A DNA stretch of 64,000 bases from Luteibacter sp. OK325 (lineage in GTDB: Bacteria; Pseudomonadota; Gammaproteobacteria; Xanthomonadales; Rhodanobacteraceae). The stretch is taken from NCBI RefSeq assembly GCF_003050935.1, contig NZ_QAOX01000001.1, forward strand, positions 620,001 through 684,000. The letters run 5' to 3'. A program made the translations under genes and the position numbers. The notes under the pieces are model-generated. The model made no database searches. It had not been told where the DNA came from and was given only the letters and a program-made list of their open reading frames with translations. This document shows, piece by piece, positions 18,125-27,176 of this stretch (the first letter of the stretch is position 1; each line of letters begins with the position of its first letter).

Positions 18125-19444
18125 ATGATCGGTTATTACATCGACCTGGCGCTGCACAGCCTCAGGCGCAGCAAGGTCCTGACGGTACTCATGATCCTCG
18201 CGATTGCCGTTGGCATCGGTGCGAGCATGACGACACTAACCATCATGCACCTGCTTTCCGGTGATCCGCTGCGTGGACGAAGCGGGCAGATCTTCTACCC
18301 TCAGGTCGAACCCGACCCTGGCTCGAAGGCCCGCGAGCCTCACGATGTCATGGACTACCAGTCCGCGATGGACCTGTGGAGCGCGCACCGCGCCGATCGC
18401 CAGGCACTCGTCATCAACAGTCGAGTGAAGTTACTGGCACCCGACACACGACTGCCGCCACTGATGCTCTCGATGCTCTCCACGACCTCCGATTTCTTCA
18501 CGATGTTCGAGGTCCCGATCCGGTTCGGTCGCAGCTGGACGGCCGAGGACGACGCCGCGCATGCCCGCGTCGCGGTGATCTCCGCCAATCTCAACGACCG
18601 TCTGTTCGGCGGGCAAAACAGTGTCGGCCTGACCTTGCGCCTGAAGGACAGCGACGTGCGCATCGTCGGCGTCCTTGCACCGTGGCGTCCCTCGCCTCTT
18701 TTCTACGACGTACGCGGCGGTCGCTTCAGTGGCGGTGACACGGCCAGTTTCTATGACAAGCCGGAAGGTGTCATCACGCCCTTCACGACGGCACTGGAGA
18801 TCAACGACGGAAACTTCCAGCCCTTCACGTGCTGGTCGAATCCCGTGACACCGGGACACCTGCAGAACGCGTCGTGTGTCTGGGTGGCTCTGTGGGTGCA
18901 ACTGGGCGACGCTACCAGGGTCGCATCGTATCGCCGCTTCCTCGACGGCTACGTCGCTCAGCAACAATCGCTCGGGCGCATCACCCGAGCGGACAACACA
19001 CGATTGCGCAGCCTGCCGGAGTGGCTCGATTTCAACGGCGTCGTGCCCGGTGACGTGAAGTTGCAGACATCGCTGGCGTTCGCGTTCCTGGCGATCTGCG
19101 TGTGCAACGTCGTCGGGCTACTTCTCGCAAAGTTCCTGCGCCGGAGTGGGGAGATCGGCCTGCGGCGCGCGCTTGGCGCCACGCGTCGTGCCGTCTTCAT
19201 CCAGTGCCTGGTCGAGGCGGGCGTGATCGGTGGGCTCGGGGGACTCGGTGGTTTATTCCTCACGCTGTTCGGGCTTTGGCTCGTCCGCCAGCAGCCCGTT
19301 CCGTATGCGGACTTCGTACACCTGGATGTGTCGATGTTCCTGGCAACGTTCCTGATTTCCATCGGAGCGAGTCTTCTCGCGGGCCTGCTACCCGCGGCGC
19401 GCGCCAGCCTCGTCGAGCCCGCATTGCAATTGAAGGTGCTTTGA
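18125..19444 (+). CDS. MacB/FtsX-type ABC transporter permease (first of a pair)
   Basis: This 439-aa membrane protein has one N-terminal helix (LTVLMILAIAVGIGASMT). A large periplasmic MacB-PCD domain follows (about 45-300). Three C-terminal helices form the FtsX domain, with the signature GEIGLRRALGATRRAVF at about residue 345. The ATG at 18125 was chosen because the helix starts right after it. It is separated by 1 bp from the second permease. No ATPase or membrane-fusion gene is adjacent, so it must borrow an ATPase or be part of a broken operon. Confidence 0.85.
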   Translation: MIGYYIDLALHSLRRSKVLTVLMILAIAVGIGASMTTLTIMHLLSGDPLRGRSGQIFYPQVEPDPGSKAREPHDVMDYQSAMDLWSAHRADRQALVINSRVKLLAPDTRLPPLMLSMLSTTSDFFTMFEVPIRFGRSWTAEDDAAHARVAVISANLNDRLFGGQNSVGLTLRLKDSDVRIVGVLAPWRPSPLFYDVRGGRFSGGDTASFYDKPEGVITPFTTALEINDGNFQPFTCWSNPVTPGHLQNASCVWVALWVQLGDATRVASYRRFLDGYVAQQQSLGRITRADNTRLRSLPEWLDFNGVVPGDVKLQTSLAFAFLAICVCNVVGLLLAKFLRRSGEIGLRRALGATRRAVFIQCLVEAGVIGGLGGLGGLFLTLFGLWLVRQQPVPYADFVHLDVSMFLATFLISIGASLLAGLLPAARASLVEPALQLKVL

Positions 19445-19445
19445 C

Positions 19446-20669
19446 ATGGCCGACCTGCAGATCCAGCCCGTCCTTGCCGCATTGCGCAAGCACCGCATCG
19501 CCACCATCGTGATCGCGCTCGAGATCGCCCTGGCATGCGCCGTGCTGTGCAACGCATGCTTTCTTATCGCGGGCCGCGTGCAAGCCATGCATGTGCAGAG
19601 CGGTGTCGACGAACAGGCGCTGGGCACGATCAAGCTGGAAGGTTTCGATCCCGAGCAGGCGAACGACCTCGATGCACGAGTGATGGCCGGCCTGCGAGCA
19701 GTGGCCGGCGTGCAGTCCGTGAGTGCCGTCGGCGCCGTTCCTTTCGGCGAGGCCAGTGTCATCGCGGGCGTCCATCTCGACGCGGCCGGCCAGCAGTTCG
19801 GCGGCGTCGTGGACTTTTATGTCACTGGGCCCGGCGCCGCCAATGCGATGGGTATCCGTCTCCTGTCCGGGCGCATGCCAGCGCCAGACGAATACATGTC
19901 GGTAACGCAGTTCGTGCCAAAGGAAGCTCCGGTCCTGATCACCCAGGTCCTGGCGAAGCACTTCTGGCCGGACGAAAATCCGCTCGGCAAGACGATATGG
20001 TCCATGGACACCCACTTCCGCGTAATCGGCGTCGTCGATCACCTGACCGTCCCACAGCCCGGTTCCGGCGAGGAGAAGGATGCGGACTGGTCGATCGTGG
20101 TGCCCGCCATGCCTGGCCCTCAGTTCGCCGGAAAATATCTGTTGCGAGCGAACCCCGACGATCTCCCGCGCGTCATGCGCGATGCCAGGACGGCCGCCCT
20201 CAAGATCGCTCCGGACGCCGTCCTCGACCTTGATCAAAGCAGGACCATCGGTGAGCTTCGCGAGAAGTTTTTCCTCAATGACCGGGTCATGACGGGATTG
20301 CTTATCGCCGTCATCGTGGCGCTTCTCGGCACGACGGCCCTGGGCATCGTCGGGCTGGCGAGCTTCTGGGTGGCGCAACGTCGAAGGCAGATAGGCGTGC
20401 GGCGTGCGCTGGGTGCAACGCGGAAGGATGTCCTGCGTTATTTTCAGATCGAGAACTTCCTTATCGTGACGATCGGAATCGTCCTCGGGATGGCTCTCGC
20501 TTACGGAATCAACCTGGCCCTTATGAATATCTACGAGCTGCCGAGGCTGCCTGCATGGTATCTGCCGATCGGCGCCATGGCTCTGTGGGTTCTGGGTCAA
20601 CTGGCCGTGCTGGCACCGGCGATGCGAGCGGCAGCGGTCCCGCCGGTGGTGGCCATGCGCTCCTCCTAG
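19446..20669 (+). CDS. MacB/FtsX-type ABC transporter permease (second of a pair)
   Basis: This 407-aa paralogue of the preceding gene has an N-terminal helix (IATIVIALEIALACAVLCNACF), a periplasmic domain and a C-terminal FtsX region with the signature RQIGVRRALGATRKDV at about residue 315. Tandem permeases of this kind form heterodimeric peptide or antimicrobial efflux transporters with a separate LolD-like ATPase. The stop codon overlaps the first base of a strong hairpin. Confidence 0.85.
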   Translation: MADLQIQPVLAALRKHRIATIVIALEIALACAVLCNACFLIAGRVQAMHVQSGVDEQALGTIKLEGFDPEQANDLDARVMAGLRAVAGVQSVSAVGAVPFGEASVIAGVHLDAAGQQFGGVVDFYVTGPGAANAMGIRLLSGRMPAPDEYMSVTQFVPKEAPVLITQVLAKHFWPDENPLGKTIWSMDTHFRVIGVVDHLTVPQPGSGEEKDADWSIVVPAMPGPQFAGKYLLRANPDDLPRVMRDARTAALKIAPDAVLDLDQSRTIGELREKFFLNDRVMTGLLIAVIVALLGTTALGIVGLASFWVAQRRRQIGVRRALGATRKDVLRYFQIENFLIVTIGIVLGMALAYGINLALMNIYELPRLPAWYLPIGAMALWVLGQLAVLAPAMRAAAVPPVVAMRSS

Positions 20670-20699
20670 CGGTTGCAGGACAGACGTCCCTGCAACCGC
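20669..20699. terminator. Hairpin between convergent permease and amidase genes
   Basis: GCGGTTGCAGG (20669-20679) and CCTGCAACCGC (20689-20699) form a perfect 11-bp stem with a 9-nt loop, beginning at the last base of the permease stop codon. It likely ends transcripts from both convergent genes, although T-tracts are absent. Confidence 0.6.
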
Positions 20700-20713
20700 A
20701 GTCCCTCATCCAC

Positions 20714-22204
20714 TTACGCCGGGCGGCTTGATTTAGGTTTGCAGGTCATCGTCACCGCCGTCTTCGCCTTGATGCCATCCGCATCAATAAATGACGCGCT
20801 CCACTTGATCGTAAACGGGTGATCTTTCACAGCCGTGCAGCCGTAGTCGATCGTCAGTGGCACGGCGGGATCTTTGAATCGCCCATATCGTGGCGTGCAG
20901 ACGAACACTACGTCCGCCTTGTACTGCGCTCCCGACACCAGATTCACTTCTGGATGAGTAACCGTGAACTCCTCACATCCGCGACCCTCGCGAAACATGC
21001 GATATCCCTTTTCAAGACCTCGCATCGCCAGGTCACGGAAAACGTAGCTTCCGATTGCTGCGGCGTCTTCCTTGTTGGAATGAAAACCAATCTCCGCGAC
21101 GATACTTGGCATAGTCGCGTACGTGTTCTCTCCGTACCGACCGATACTCGGCTCGGATGCAACAGGAAATGCATCAAAAGCGGCATTGGACTTCAAACTC
21201 TCTTTGATATAGCAGAGACCCACCGTCGCAAGGCGCTCATCTACGTCCCGACCTTTCGTGTAGAAGATTCGGATGCCCCTGGTGTTCGGGTTCTCGGTCG
21301 CGTTTGTATGAAGATGAATGGCAGCGTCTACACCGAGATGGTTTGCGTAGAGCGGACGACTTCTGATGTCCTGCTCGTACTCCTCCATGTCGCCGCCTTT
21401 ACCGGGTTTACTGTTCCAGATTTCAGGAGCGTTCGGAAGCATATTTTCGAGGAAGTAGCGGCTTGCCATGTCCGTCCACGGCTTACCGCTTTCAGCATGC
21501 CTGTCTCGCGCCTGGGACCGAGCCCTGAATACCTCTTCTCCGGCACGAGAGCCGAGATAGCTATCCAGCGATGCGGCAAATGCCGGTGTAGCGAAATCCT
21601 CGGTTATTCCGTTAACTAGCGACCTTTGCGTAGTCCATCCGAACTTCTTGTGGAAATAGTAGCCATGACCCGCCGAGACAAGCACGCGGCCTTTTCCGGC
21701 GTCGGCCCGATGAAATAGTGTCTGGCGCTGCGACATCTCAGCCTGTTCTTTGAGTCCTTTCTCGTAAGGGAAGTAGTCGAGGATGTCCCTCCCCTCGAAG
21801 GTGAAGTCCACGCCTCGAAGCGGCCCGATCTTGTCCATATACACGTACACCGTGGTGGCCAAGGCATTGATGCGATCTTCGAAGTCGCCTCCGTAATAGG
21901 TAGGCACGTAACCCTTACCAAGCTCCACCAACAACTCGTCGCCGGAATCGTTGAAGGACACGTCTCCGACCACAATGATCGGTGCCTGTCCAGGCACTCG
22001 CTCCTGTACATCCACATGGGCCTGTAGCAATCCTCGTAGCACGGGCTCGAGCGATTTGCGCTGCTCGGCCGAGAGCTTGGTCGAATCTTTCGCCACCTCT
22101 GCGCCGACTTCCGCGGCATGGGAATGTTCGAGGTTCGAAATGAAAGCTGTTGTGGAAAGGATGGCCGCGCGTAGTACTCGCACGTGCACGAATGCGAAAT
22201 TCAT
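20714..22204 (-). CDS. Exported N-acetylmuramoyl-L-alanine amidase-like protein (Amidase_3 fold) with extra domains
   Basis: The protein is 496 aa with an N-terminal hydrophobic export signal and an AGAAAAAG-type ribosome-binding site. The zinc-amidase landmarks are VSAGHGYYFHK (first His), AAIHLHTNAT (second His) and PSIVAEIGFHSNKED (catalytic Glu), in the AmiC order. An N-terminal extension (about residues 30-170) and a ~100-aa C-terminal domain with cysteine pairs are not part of AmiC. Codon use is visibly less GC-biased than in the neighbours, which hints at acquisition. It could act on the own cell wall or on competitors. Confidence 0.7.
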   Translation of the reverse strand: MNFAFVHVRVLRAAILSTTAFISNLEHSHAAEVGAEVAKDSTKLSAEQRKSLEPVLRGLLQAHVDVQERVPGQAPIIVVGDVSFNDSGDELLVELGKGYVPTYYGGDFEDRINALATTVYVYMDKIGPLRGVDFTFEGRDILDYFPYEKGLKEQAEMSQRQTLFHRADAGKGRVLVSAGHGYYFHKKFGWTTQRSLVNGITEDFATPAFAASLDSYLGSRAGEEVFRARSQARDRHAESGKPWTDMASRYFLENMLPNAPEIWNSKPGKGGDMEEYEQDIRSRPLYANHLGVDAAIHLHTNATENPNTRGIRIFYTKGRDVDERLATVGLCYIKESLKSNAAFDAFPVASEPSIGRYGENTYATMPSIVAEIGFHSNKEDAAAIGSYVFRDLAMRGLEKGYRMFREGRGCEEFTVTHPEVNLVSGAQYKADVVFVCTPRYGRFKDPAVPLTIDYGCTAVKDHPFTIKWSASFIDADGIKAKTAVTMTCKPKSSRPA

Positions 22205-22408
22205 CTTTTTCTCCGATAAAGGGAACGAGTCCGCTGCACATCGATCAACGATGCACAGTCATCGTCCGTTCTTTCGAAGGGGCACCACAGTCACCAGGGC
22301 CTTGCGTGTCGCGTAGGGTACTAAAGCGGCACGCTCACGTGCTCACTGTCAGCATGTCGGGATAAAAAACTACTGCTTTCGTGGCGCGTAATAACACTTG
22401 CGAAAAGA

Positions 22409-23911
22409 TCAAAACCGCCGGTAATGCAACGCCTCGGCAAGATGATGCTGCTCCACACACCCCGCCCCACCTTCAAGGTCGGCAATGGTGCGCGCTACGC
22501 GAAGCACACGATGGTACGCACGCGCGGATGCACCGAGCTTCTCGACAGCCCCTTCGAGCCATTCACGCTCGGCCTGCGGTAGCGCGCAGTCGCGTTCGAG
22601 GTTGACCACACTCAGTTCGGAGTTCGGTTGGCCGGCGCGAAGCAGTGCCTTCTCACGCGCGTTGATGACGCGGCGACGAACGGTGGTGCTGTCGTCGTCG
22701 TGCGGACCACGAGGCGCCGTCAGATCGGAGATCGGTACGCGGGGTACTTCGACACACAGGTCGATGCGATCGAGAAGCGGGCCGGAAATGCGTGCGCGAT
22801 AACGATGAATCTGGTCAGGCGTACATCGACAGTCGTGAGTCGGATCGCCGGCGTAGCCACACGGACACGGATTCATCGCGGCGACCAGTTGGAACTCCGC
22901 CGGGAAGGTGGACTGGCGTGCGGCGCGCGAGATAACGATCTGTCCGGACTCGAGCGGCTCGCGCAACACTTCGAGCACGTGGCGACTGAACTCGGGAAGC
23001 TCGTCGAGGAAGAGGACGCCGTTATGTGCCAGCGAAATCTCACCCGGTCGCGGCGTCGAGCCCCCGCCGACAAGCGCGACGCCTGACGCCGTGTGGTGCG
23101 GCGCGCGGAACGGACGGCGGCGCCAGGATTGCGGGTCGATGGCTTCGCTGGAGAGCGAGCGGATGGCACAGCTCTCCAGCGCTTCGGATTCGGTCATCGG
23201 TGGCAGGATGCCCGGCAGGCGTTCGGCGAGCATGGTCTTGCCGGTGCCCGGCGGACCGATCATCAGCAGGTGGTGCCCTCCCGCCGCGGCGATTTCCAGG
23301 GCGCGCCGCGCCTGGTACTGGCCGCGCACGTCTCGCATGTCCGGCCCGCACGTCGGCAGGTCGTAAAAGTCGGTTGCCGCCGCCGGAGCGCCCAGGGTGC
23401 CATGCCCGCCCAGCCAGGCGCAGACCTCCGCCAGGCTGTCGGCGAGCAGTACATCGGCTTCGCCGACCAGCGCCGCTTCCGCCGCGTTGGCACGAGGAAC
23501 GACGATGCGCCGACCGCAGCGGCGCGCGCGAATCAGGGCGGGGAGAATGCCGGGAACGGCGCGCAGTTCACCCGACAGCGCCAGCTCACCGAGGAACTCA
23601 CAGTCGTCGAGCCGCTCGCGAGGGACCTGCGAGCCTGCGGCGAGAATGCCCAGGGCAATGGCGAGGTCGAACCGGCCGCCGTCCTTCGGCAGTTCGGCGG
23701 GCGCCAGGTTTACGGTGACGCGGCGATTGGGGTATTCGAAGGCGGTGTTCTGGATGGCGACACGGACACGATCACGCGCTTCGCGCACCGCCGAATCGGG
23801 CAGTCCAACGATGGACGTGGAAGGCAGGCCGCCGGACAGATGCACCTCGACGACGACCTGCGGCGCGGTGACACCTTCCTGCGCCCGCGAGAGGGTGACG
23901 GCGAGGCTCAT
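22409..23911 (-). CDS. comM: ComM / YifB family AAA+ Mg-chelatase-like helicase
   Basis: This 500-aa protein has an N-terminal ChlI-type fold (SIVGLPDSAVREARDRVR and VTVNLAPAELPKDGGRFDLAIALG). Walker A follows at about residue 219 (GPPGTGKTMLAERLPGILPP), then Walker B (VLFLDELPEF) and a C-terminal Mg_chelatase_C domain. In naturally transformable bacteria ComM is the branch-migration helicase that extends recombination tracts. This fits possible competence in this organism. It is monocistronic. Confidence 0.93.
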   Translation of the reverse strand: MSLAVTLSRAQEGVTAPQVVVEVHLSGGLPSTSIVGLPDSAVREARDRVRVAIQNTAFEYPNRRVTVNLAPAELPKDGGRFDLAIALGILAAGSQVPRERLDDCEFLGELALSGELRAVPGILPALIRARRCGRRIVVPRANAAEAALVGEADVLLADSLAEVCAWLGGHGTLGAPAAATDFYDLPTCGPDMRDVRGQYQARRALEIAAAGGHHLLMIGPPGTGKTMLAERLPGILPPMTESEALESCAIRSLSSEAIDPQSWRRRPFRAPHHTASGVALVGGGSTPRPGEISLAHNGVLFLDELPEFSRHVLEVLREPLESGQIVISRAARQSTFPAEFQLVAAMNPCPCGYAGDPTHDCRCTPDQIHRYRARISGPLLDRIDLCVEVPRVPISDLTAPRGPHDDDSTTVRRRVINAREKALLRAGQPNSELSVVNLERDCALPQAEREWLEGAVEKLGASARAYHRVLRVARTIADLEGGAGCVEQHHLAEALHYRRF

Positions 23912-24017
23912 GACGAGGGATATCGTAACCGGTAACGGATCCCATACGGCGGCGAACTACCGTGATCCTGTAGGGATCGGGCTCGCATACGCACTCCTTG
24001 CGTCGACTGGGAAAATA

Positions 24018-24064
24018 ACCGCCCCCGACCGCTCTCGGGGTGAGGGTGACGGATCGGGGGCGGT
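24018..24064 (-). terminator. Terminator downstream of ubiK
   Basis: ACCGCCCCCGA (24018-24028) and TCGGGGGCGGT (24054-24064) form an 11-bp perfect stem. Read on the minus strand it is followed by TTATTTTC, as expected for an intrinsic terminator 20 bp after the ubiK stop. Confidence 0.65.
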
Positions 24065-24084
24065 CCCGGGACGTTTGGCCGTCC

Positions 24085-24339
24085 TTATTGGCCAGGAGCC
24101 GCAGCGCTGACTTCCAGGTCGGCGAGGCGCTTTTCCAAAACTTCGAGCCGTTCGCGCGTCCGCGCTAGAACCTGGCTCTGAACATCGAATTCTTCTCGAG
24201 TAACGAGATCGAGGCGGCGTAGTCCCTGCGCCAGAATATCTTTGAAGTTGGCGTGCATATCCTCACGCGCTTGCGCCAACCCTGGCGGAACCAACGATGC
24301 CAACCGCTGTGCGAGTTGATCGATACCCTGCACATCCAT
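24085..24339 (-). CDS. ubiK: Ubiquinone biosynthesis accessory factor UbiK (YqiC/BMFP family)
   Basis: This short (84 aa) almost fully helical protein has the BMFP layout: an N-terminal amphipathic segment (QLAQRLASLVPPG), then DMHANFKDILAQGLRRLDLVTREEFDVQ. It ends in a C-terminal coiled coil (LEVLEKRLADLE). UbiK pairs with UbiJ and stimulates ubiquinone assembly. The ATG at 24339 is preferred; a GTG at 24348 is the alternative. Its gene lies 19 kb from ubiJ here. Confidence 0.85.
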   Translation of the reverse strand: MDVQGIDQLAQRLASLVPPGLAQAREDMHANFKDILAQGLRRLDLVTREEFDVQSQVLARTRERLEVLEKRLADLEVSAAAPGQ

Positions 24340-24382
24340 CTTGCGCACCCCGATGTCGTGAATGAAGTTTAGGTGATTGGTT

Positions 24383-24434
24383 TGTAGGCGCTATAGGCCT
24401 ACGCCTACACGTAGTGTAGGGTTTTTCCTACAAA
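24383..24434. repeat. Cluster of TGTAGG/CCTACA inverted repeats upstream of glnB
   Basis: Between ubiK and glnB the words TGTAGGCG (24383), TAGGCCTA (24394), CGCCTACA (24402), TGTAGG (24415) and CCTACA (24427) alternate. They form two overlapping hairpins: TGTAGGCG-N11-CGCCTACA, and TGTAGG-GTTTTT-CCTACA. The outermost arms TTTGTAGG and CCTACAAA also pair. It lies in the divergent promoter region of ubiK and glnB. Confidence 0.55.
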
Positions 24435-24512
24435 CGCCCCAGAAGACGCCCCGGGAGCCGGATGGCACAATGGCTGTCCGCGCGCCGGCAAGCGGCTGCG
24501 CCCTAGGAGTGA

Positions 24513-24854
<342 letters not shown>

Positions 24855-24874
24855 GCGAGGGCGCCCCGGCTGGC

Positions 24875-25405
24875 TCAGGCTGCCTGGGCCAGCCGCTTGT
24901 GGCGACGATGGTGGAACAGCACGCCCGCGTAGTAAGCCATGTAGTAGCCGATGGTCAGACCGATCACCAGCATGGTCAGCGGACTGTTGCCCGGCGCCGG
25001 CGTATGGGCCGGCACGGCAGCCGTCCCGTCGCTGAACATCGGCGCCAGCACCAGGAAGCGCCAGGCCATGCGGCCGAGCAACAGGGCCGTGAGTGCGGCA
25101 CCGATCCAGGGATTGGGCACATAGAAGTCGGCGCCTTCGGCGTTCGACTCGAAACGGGTCAGGCGCAGGCCGACGAGGGCCAATGCGGCGCCGGCGACGA
25201 GCCCGCCCAGTGCGCCTTCGGCCAGGCGGACGTCCTGCAGACCGGAGGTCAGCGTCAGACAGGCGATGACCGCGAAGATCGCGACGCGGATGCTCATGCG
25301 TTTTGTGCGGATCGGCTGACGACCGAAGCTGCCGCGGACACGGCGATAGACGGCGAAGGCCATCAGCGGAGCGACGATGAACGGGACGACGGTCGGAGCC
25401 AGCAT
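24875..25405 (-). CDS. Integral membrane protein, possibly CcdC/DUF1453-like
   Basis: This 176-aa protein has four to five predicted membrane helices. The first is right at the N-terminus (PTVVPFIVAPLMAFAVYRRVRG). A conserved-looking basic loop (GRQPIRTKRMSIR) and a central PNPWIGAALTALLLGRMAWR helix follow. The last helix holds YYMAYYAGVLFHHRRHKR. The arrangement resembles DUF1453 proteins, but I cannot confirm it. It is convergent with glnB. Confidence 0.55.
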   Translation of the reverse strand: MLAPTVVPFIVAPLMAFAVYRRVRGSFGRQPIRTKRMSIRVAIFAVIACLTLTSGLQDVRLAEGALGGLVAGAALALVGLRLTRFESNAEGADFYVPNPWIGAALTALLLGRMAWRFLVLAPMFSDGTAAVPAHTPAPGNSPLTMLVIGLTIGYYMAYYAGVLFHHRRHKRLAQAA

Positions 25406-25556
25406 GGCGTAGGTCTCGGTGGGTGGCGGTGTGAGGCTACGTTAACGTCATGGCGCGGGGCGTTCGAGGGCTGACTGACAGGTGTTGGGGGTGACGGGTG
25501 TCACCCCCTCCCTCTGGGGCCGTGGGGAATGCCGCTTCGCCGCTTCGTTGGCTTTT

Positions 25557-25610
25557 CGCCGATGAATCGGCTCCCACATTGTCCTTTTCGCCGATGAATC
25601 GGCTCCCACA
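25557..25610. repeat. REP-type repeat, two direct copies 32 bp apart
   Basis: The 22-bp core CGCCGATGAATCGGCTCCCACA occurs at 25557-25578 and again at 25589-25610, separated by TTGTCCTTTT. Each core contains the short palindrome CCGATGAATCGG. The same core recurs at 27.2 and 40.3 kb and, as a variant, at 51.7 kb, always outside genes. Confidence 0.8.
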
Positions 25611-25616
25611 TTCTTT

Positions 25617-26351
25617 TTATTTGGCCTTGCCCTGGTTGGCGACGGCGGCCATTTTGGCCTCGATCTCGGCCTGGTCGCCCAGGTAGTAGTGCTTTACCGG
25701 GTTGAGGTCGGCGTCGAACTCGTATACCAGCGGGATGCCGTTGGGGATGTTGAGCTCGGCGATGTCGTCGTCCGAAATGCCGTCGAAGTACTTCACCAGG
25801 GCGCGCATCGAATTGCCGTGGGCGGCCATCAACACGTTGTTGCCCGCGCGGATGGCCGGAGCCAGCACGTCATGCCAGTAGGGCAGCACGCGGGCGACGG
25901 TGTCCTTCAGGCACTCGGTCAGGGGTACGTCGATGCCCTTGTAGCGGTCGTCGTCAGCGAACGAGGTCGCACCTGCCTCGAGGGCCGGTGGCGGGGTGTC
26001 ATAGCTGCGACGCCAGACGTGAACCTGTTCGTTGCCGTACTTCGCCGCCGTCTCGGCCTTGTTGAGGCCGGTCAGGGCGCCGTAGTGGCGCTCGTTGAGG
26101 CGCCAGTCGGTGACGACCGGGATCCACATCAGGTCCATCTCGTCCTGTACATGCCACAGGGTGCGCACGGCACGCTTGAGGTACGAGGTGTGGGCCAGGT
26201 TGAAGGTGAAACCGGCTTCCTTGAGCAGGCGACCGGCTTCGCGGGCCTCGGCTACGCCCTGCTCGCTGAGGTCGACATCGGCCCAGCCGCTGAAGCGGTT
26301 TTCGAGGTTCCAGGCCGACTGGCCGTGGCGGATCATGACGAGCTTGTACAT
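25617..26351 (-). CDS. gpmA: 2,3-bisphosphoglycerate-dependent phosphoglycerate mutase
   Basis: This 244-aa glycolytic enzyme interconverts 3- and 2-phosphoglycerate. The catalytic phosphohistidine motif is [10 protein letters not shown] at about residue 8. The substrate loop [14 protein letters not shown], the [10 protein letters not shown] block and the second active-site His in [10 protein letters not shown] are all present. The length equals that of E. coli GpmA. The ATG at 26351 gives the canonical [10 protein letters not shown] start; an in-frame TTG lies three codons upstream. Confidence 0.95.
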   Translation of the reverse strand: MYKLVMIRHGQSAWNLENRFSGWADVDLSEQGVAEAREAGRLLKEAGFTFNLAHTSYLKRAVRTLWHVQDEMDLMWIPVVTDWRLNERHYGALTGLNKAETAAKYGNEQVHVWRRSYDTPPPALEAGATSFADDDRYKGIDVPLTECLKDTVARVLPYWHDVLAPAIRAGNNVLMAAHGNSMRALVKYFDGISDDDIAELNIPNGIPLVYEFDADLNPVKHYYLGDQAEIEAKMAAVANQGKAK

Positions 26352-26470
26352 GGCGTCCAACGATGGGGAGGAAAAATCCCATGGTGAAACCTGACCCCGG
26401 GGCAGTCAACTTGGCGGTTCAGGTGCCCATGTCATCAGTCACGCTAAACCTTGCGGCCAGCAGGTGCATC

Positions 26471-26483
26471 CTAGGAGTCCTAG
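26471..26483. promoter_or_regulatory. 13-bp palindrome upstream of the VNG-repeat protein
   Basis: CTAGGA-G-TCCTAG is a symmetric site 23 bp before the ATG at 26506, in the expected leader or promoter of that gene. It may be an operator; no regulator is identified. Confidence 0.35.
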
Positions 26484-26505
26484 TCCACCCGTGGAGCAGC
26501 ACACC

Positions 26506-27159
26506 ATGCGTCGTACCCTGATCTCGCTTCTCATCGCCCTTTCCGTATCCGGTGCCGCCCTTGCCAGCGACGACGACGTCAGCAAGGTCAACGGCACGGC
26601 CCAGGTCGAGGCCGGCCAGCACGCGGGCGACGTCCACACCGTCAACGGCTCGGTCCGCATCGGCGATAACGCCGTGGTGCAGAAGGCCAGCACGGTCAAT
26701 GGCGCCGTGGAACTGGGCAAGGGCGCCACCGCGACCATCGTCAAATCGGTCAACGGCGGCCTGACCCTGCACGACAACGCGCGTGTCTCGGAGGAAGTGA
26801 CCACGGTAAACGGGCGCGTCCTGCTGGAGCGCGGCGTCGACGTGAAGGGCCAGCTGACGAACGTCAACGGCGAGATCTCGCTCGAAGGCGCTCACGTCGG
26901 CGGCGGCATCGAAACGACGAACGCGGATATCACCATCGGCGAAGGCTCGAAGGTCGAAGGCGGCCTGCTGGTGAAGAAGCCCTCGATGAGCTTCTTCAGC
27001 AGCAACGACCGGGTCCCGAAGATCGTGATCGGTCCGCACGCCGTGGTGCAGGGCACCCTCTCCTTCCAGCGCGATGTCGAGCTCTATGTCAGCGATTCGG
27101 CCACGGTCGGCAAGATCGAGGGTGCGACGGCGAAGAAGTTCTCCGGCAACGCTCCGTAA
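26506..27159 (+). CDS. Exported VNG-repeat protein, bactofilin/beta-helix-like
   Basis: This 217-aa protein has a signal peptide (LISLLIALSVSGAALA). It contains six VNG motifs spaced about 18-21 residues apart, each followed by a beta-strand pair (for example TVNGSVRIGDNAVV and TVNGAVELGKGATA). The last part (PHAVVQGTLSFQRDVELYVSDSATVGKI) has a bactofilin-like pattern. The regular spacing predicts a right-handed beta-helix. The ribosome-binding site is GTGGAG. The role is unknown, perhaps an envelope scaffold. Confidence 0.7.
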   Translation: MRRTLISLLIALSVSGAALASDDDVSKVNGTAQVEAGQHAGDVHTVNGSVRIGDNAVVQKASTVNGAVELGKGATATIVKSVNGGLTLHDNARVSEEVTTVNGRVLLERGVDVKGQLTNVNGEISLEGAHVGGGIETTNADITIGEGSKVEGGLLVKKPSMSFFSSNDRVPKIVIGPHAVVQGTLSFQRDVELYVSDSATVGKIEGATAKKFSGNAP

Positions 27160-27176
27160 AACACCTGGGCAATTTC

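Noticed and set aside
25557-25610. A possible CRISPR start: two identical repeats 32 bp apart
   Set aside because: There are only two copies with a 10-bp separation, and the core recurs singly and inverted elsewhere, so it is a REP element.
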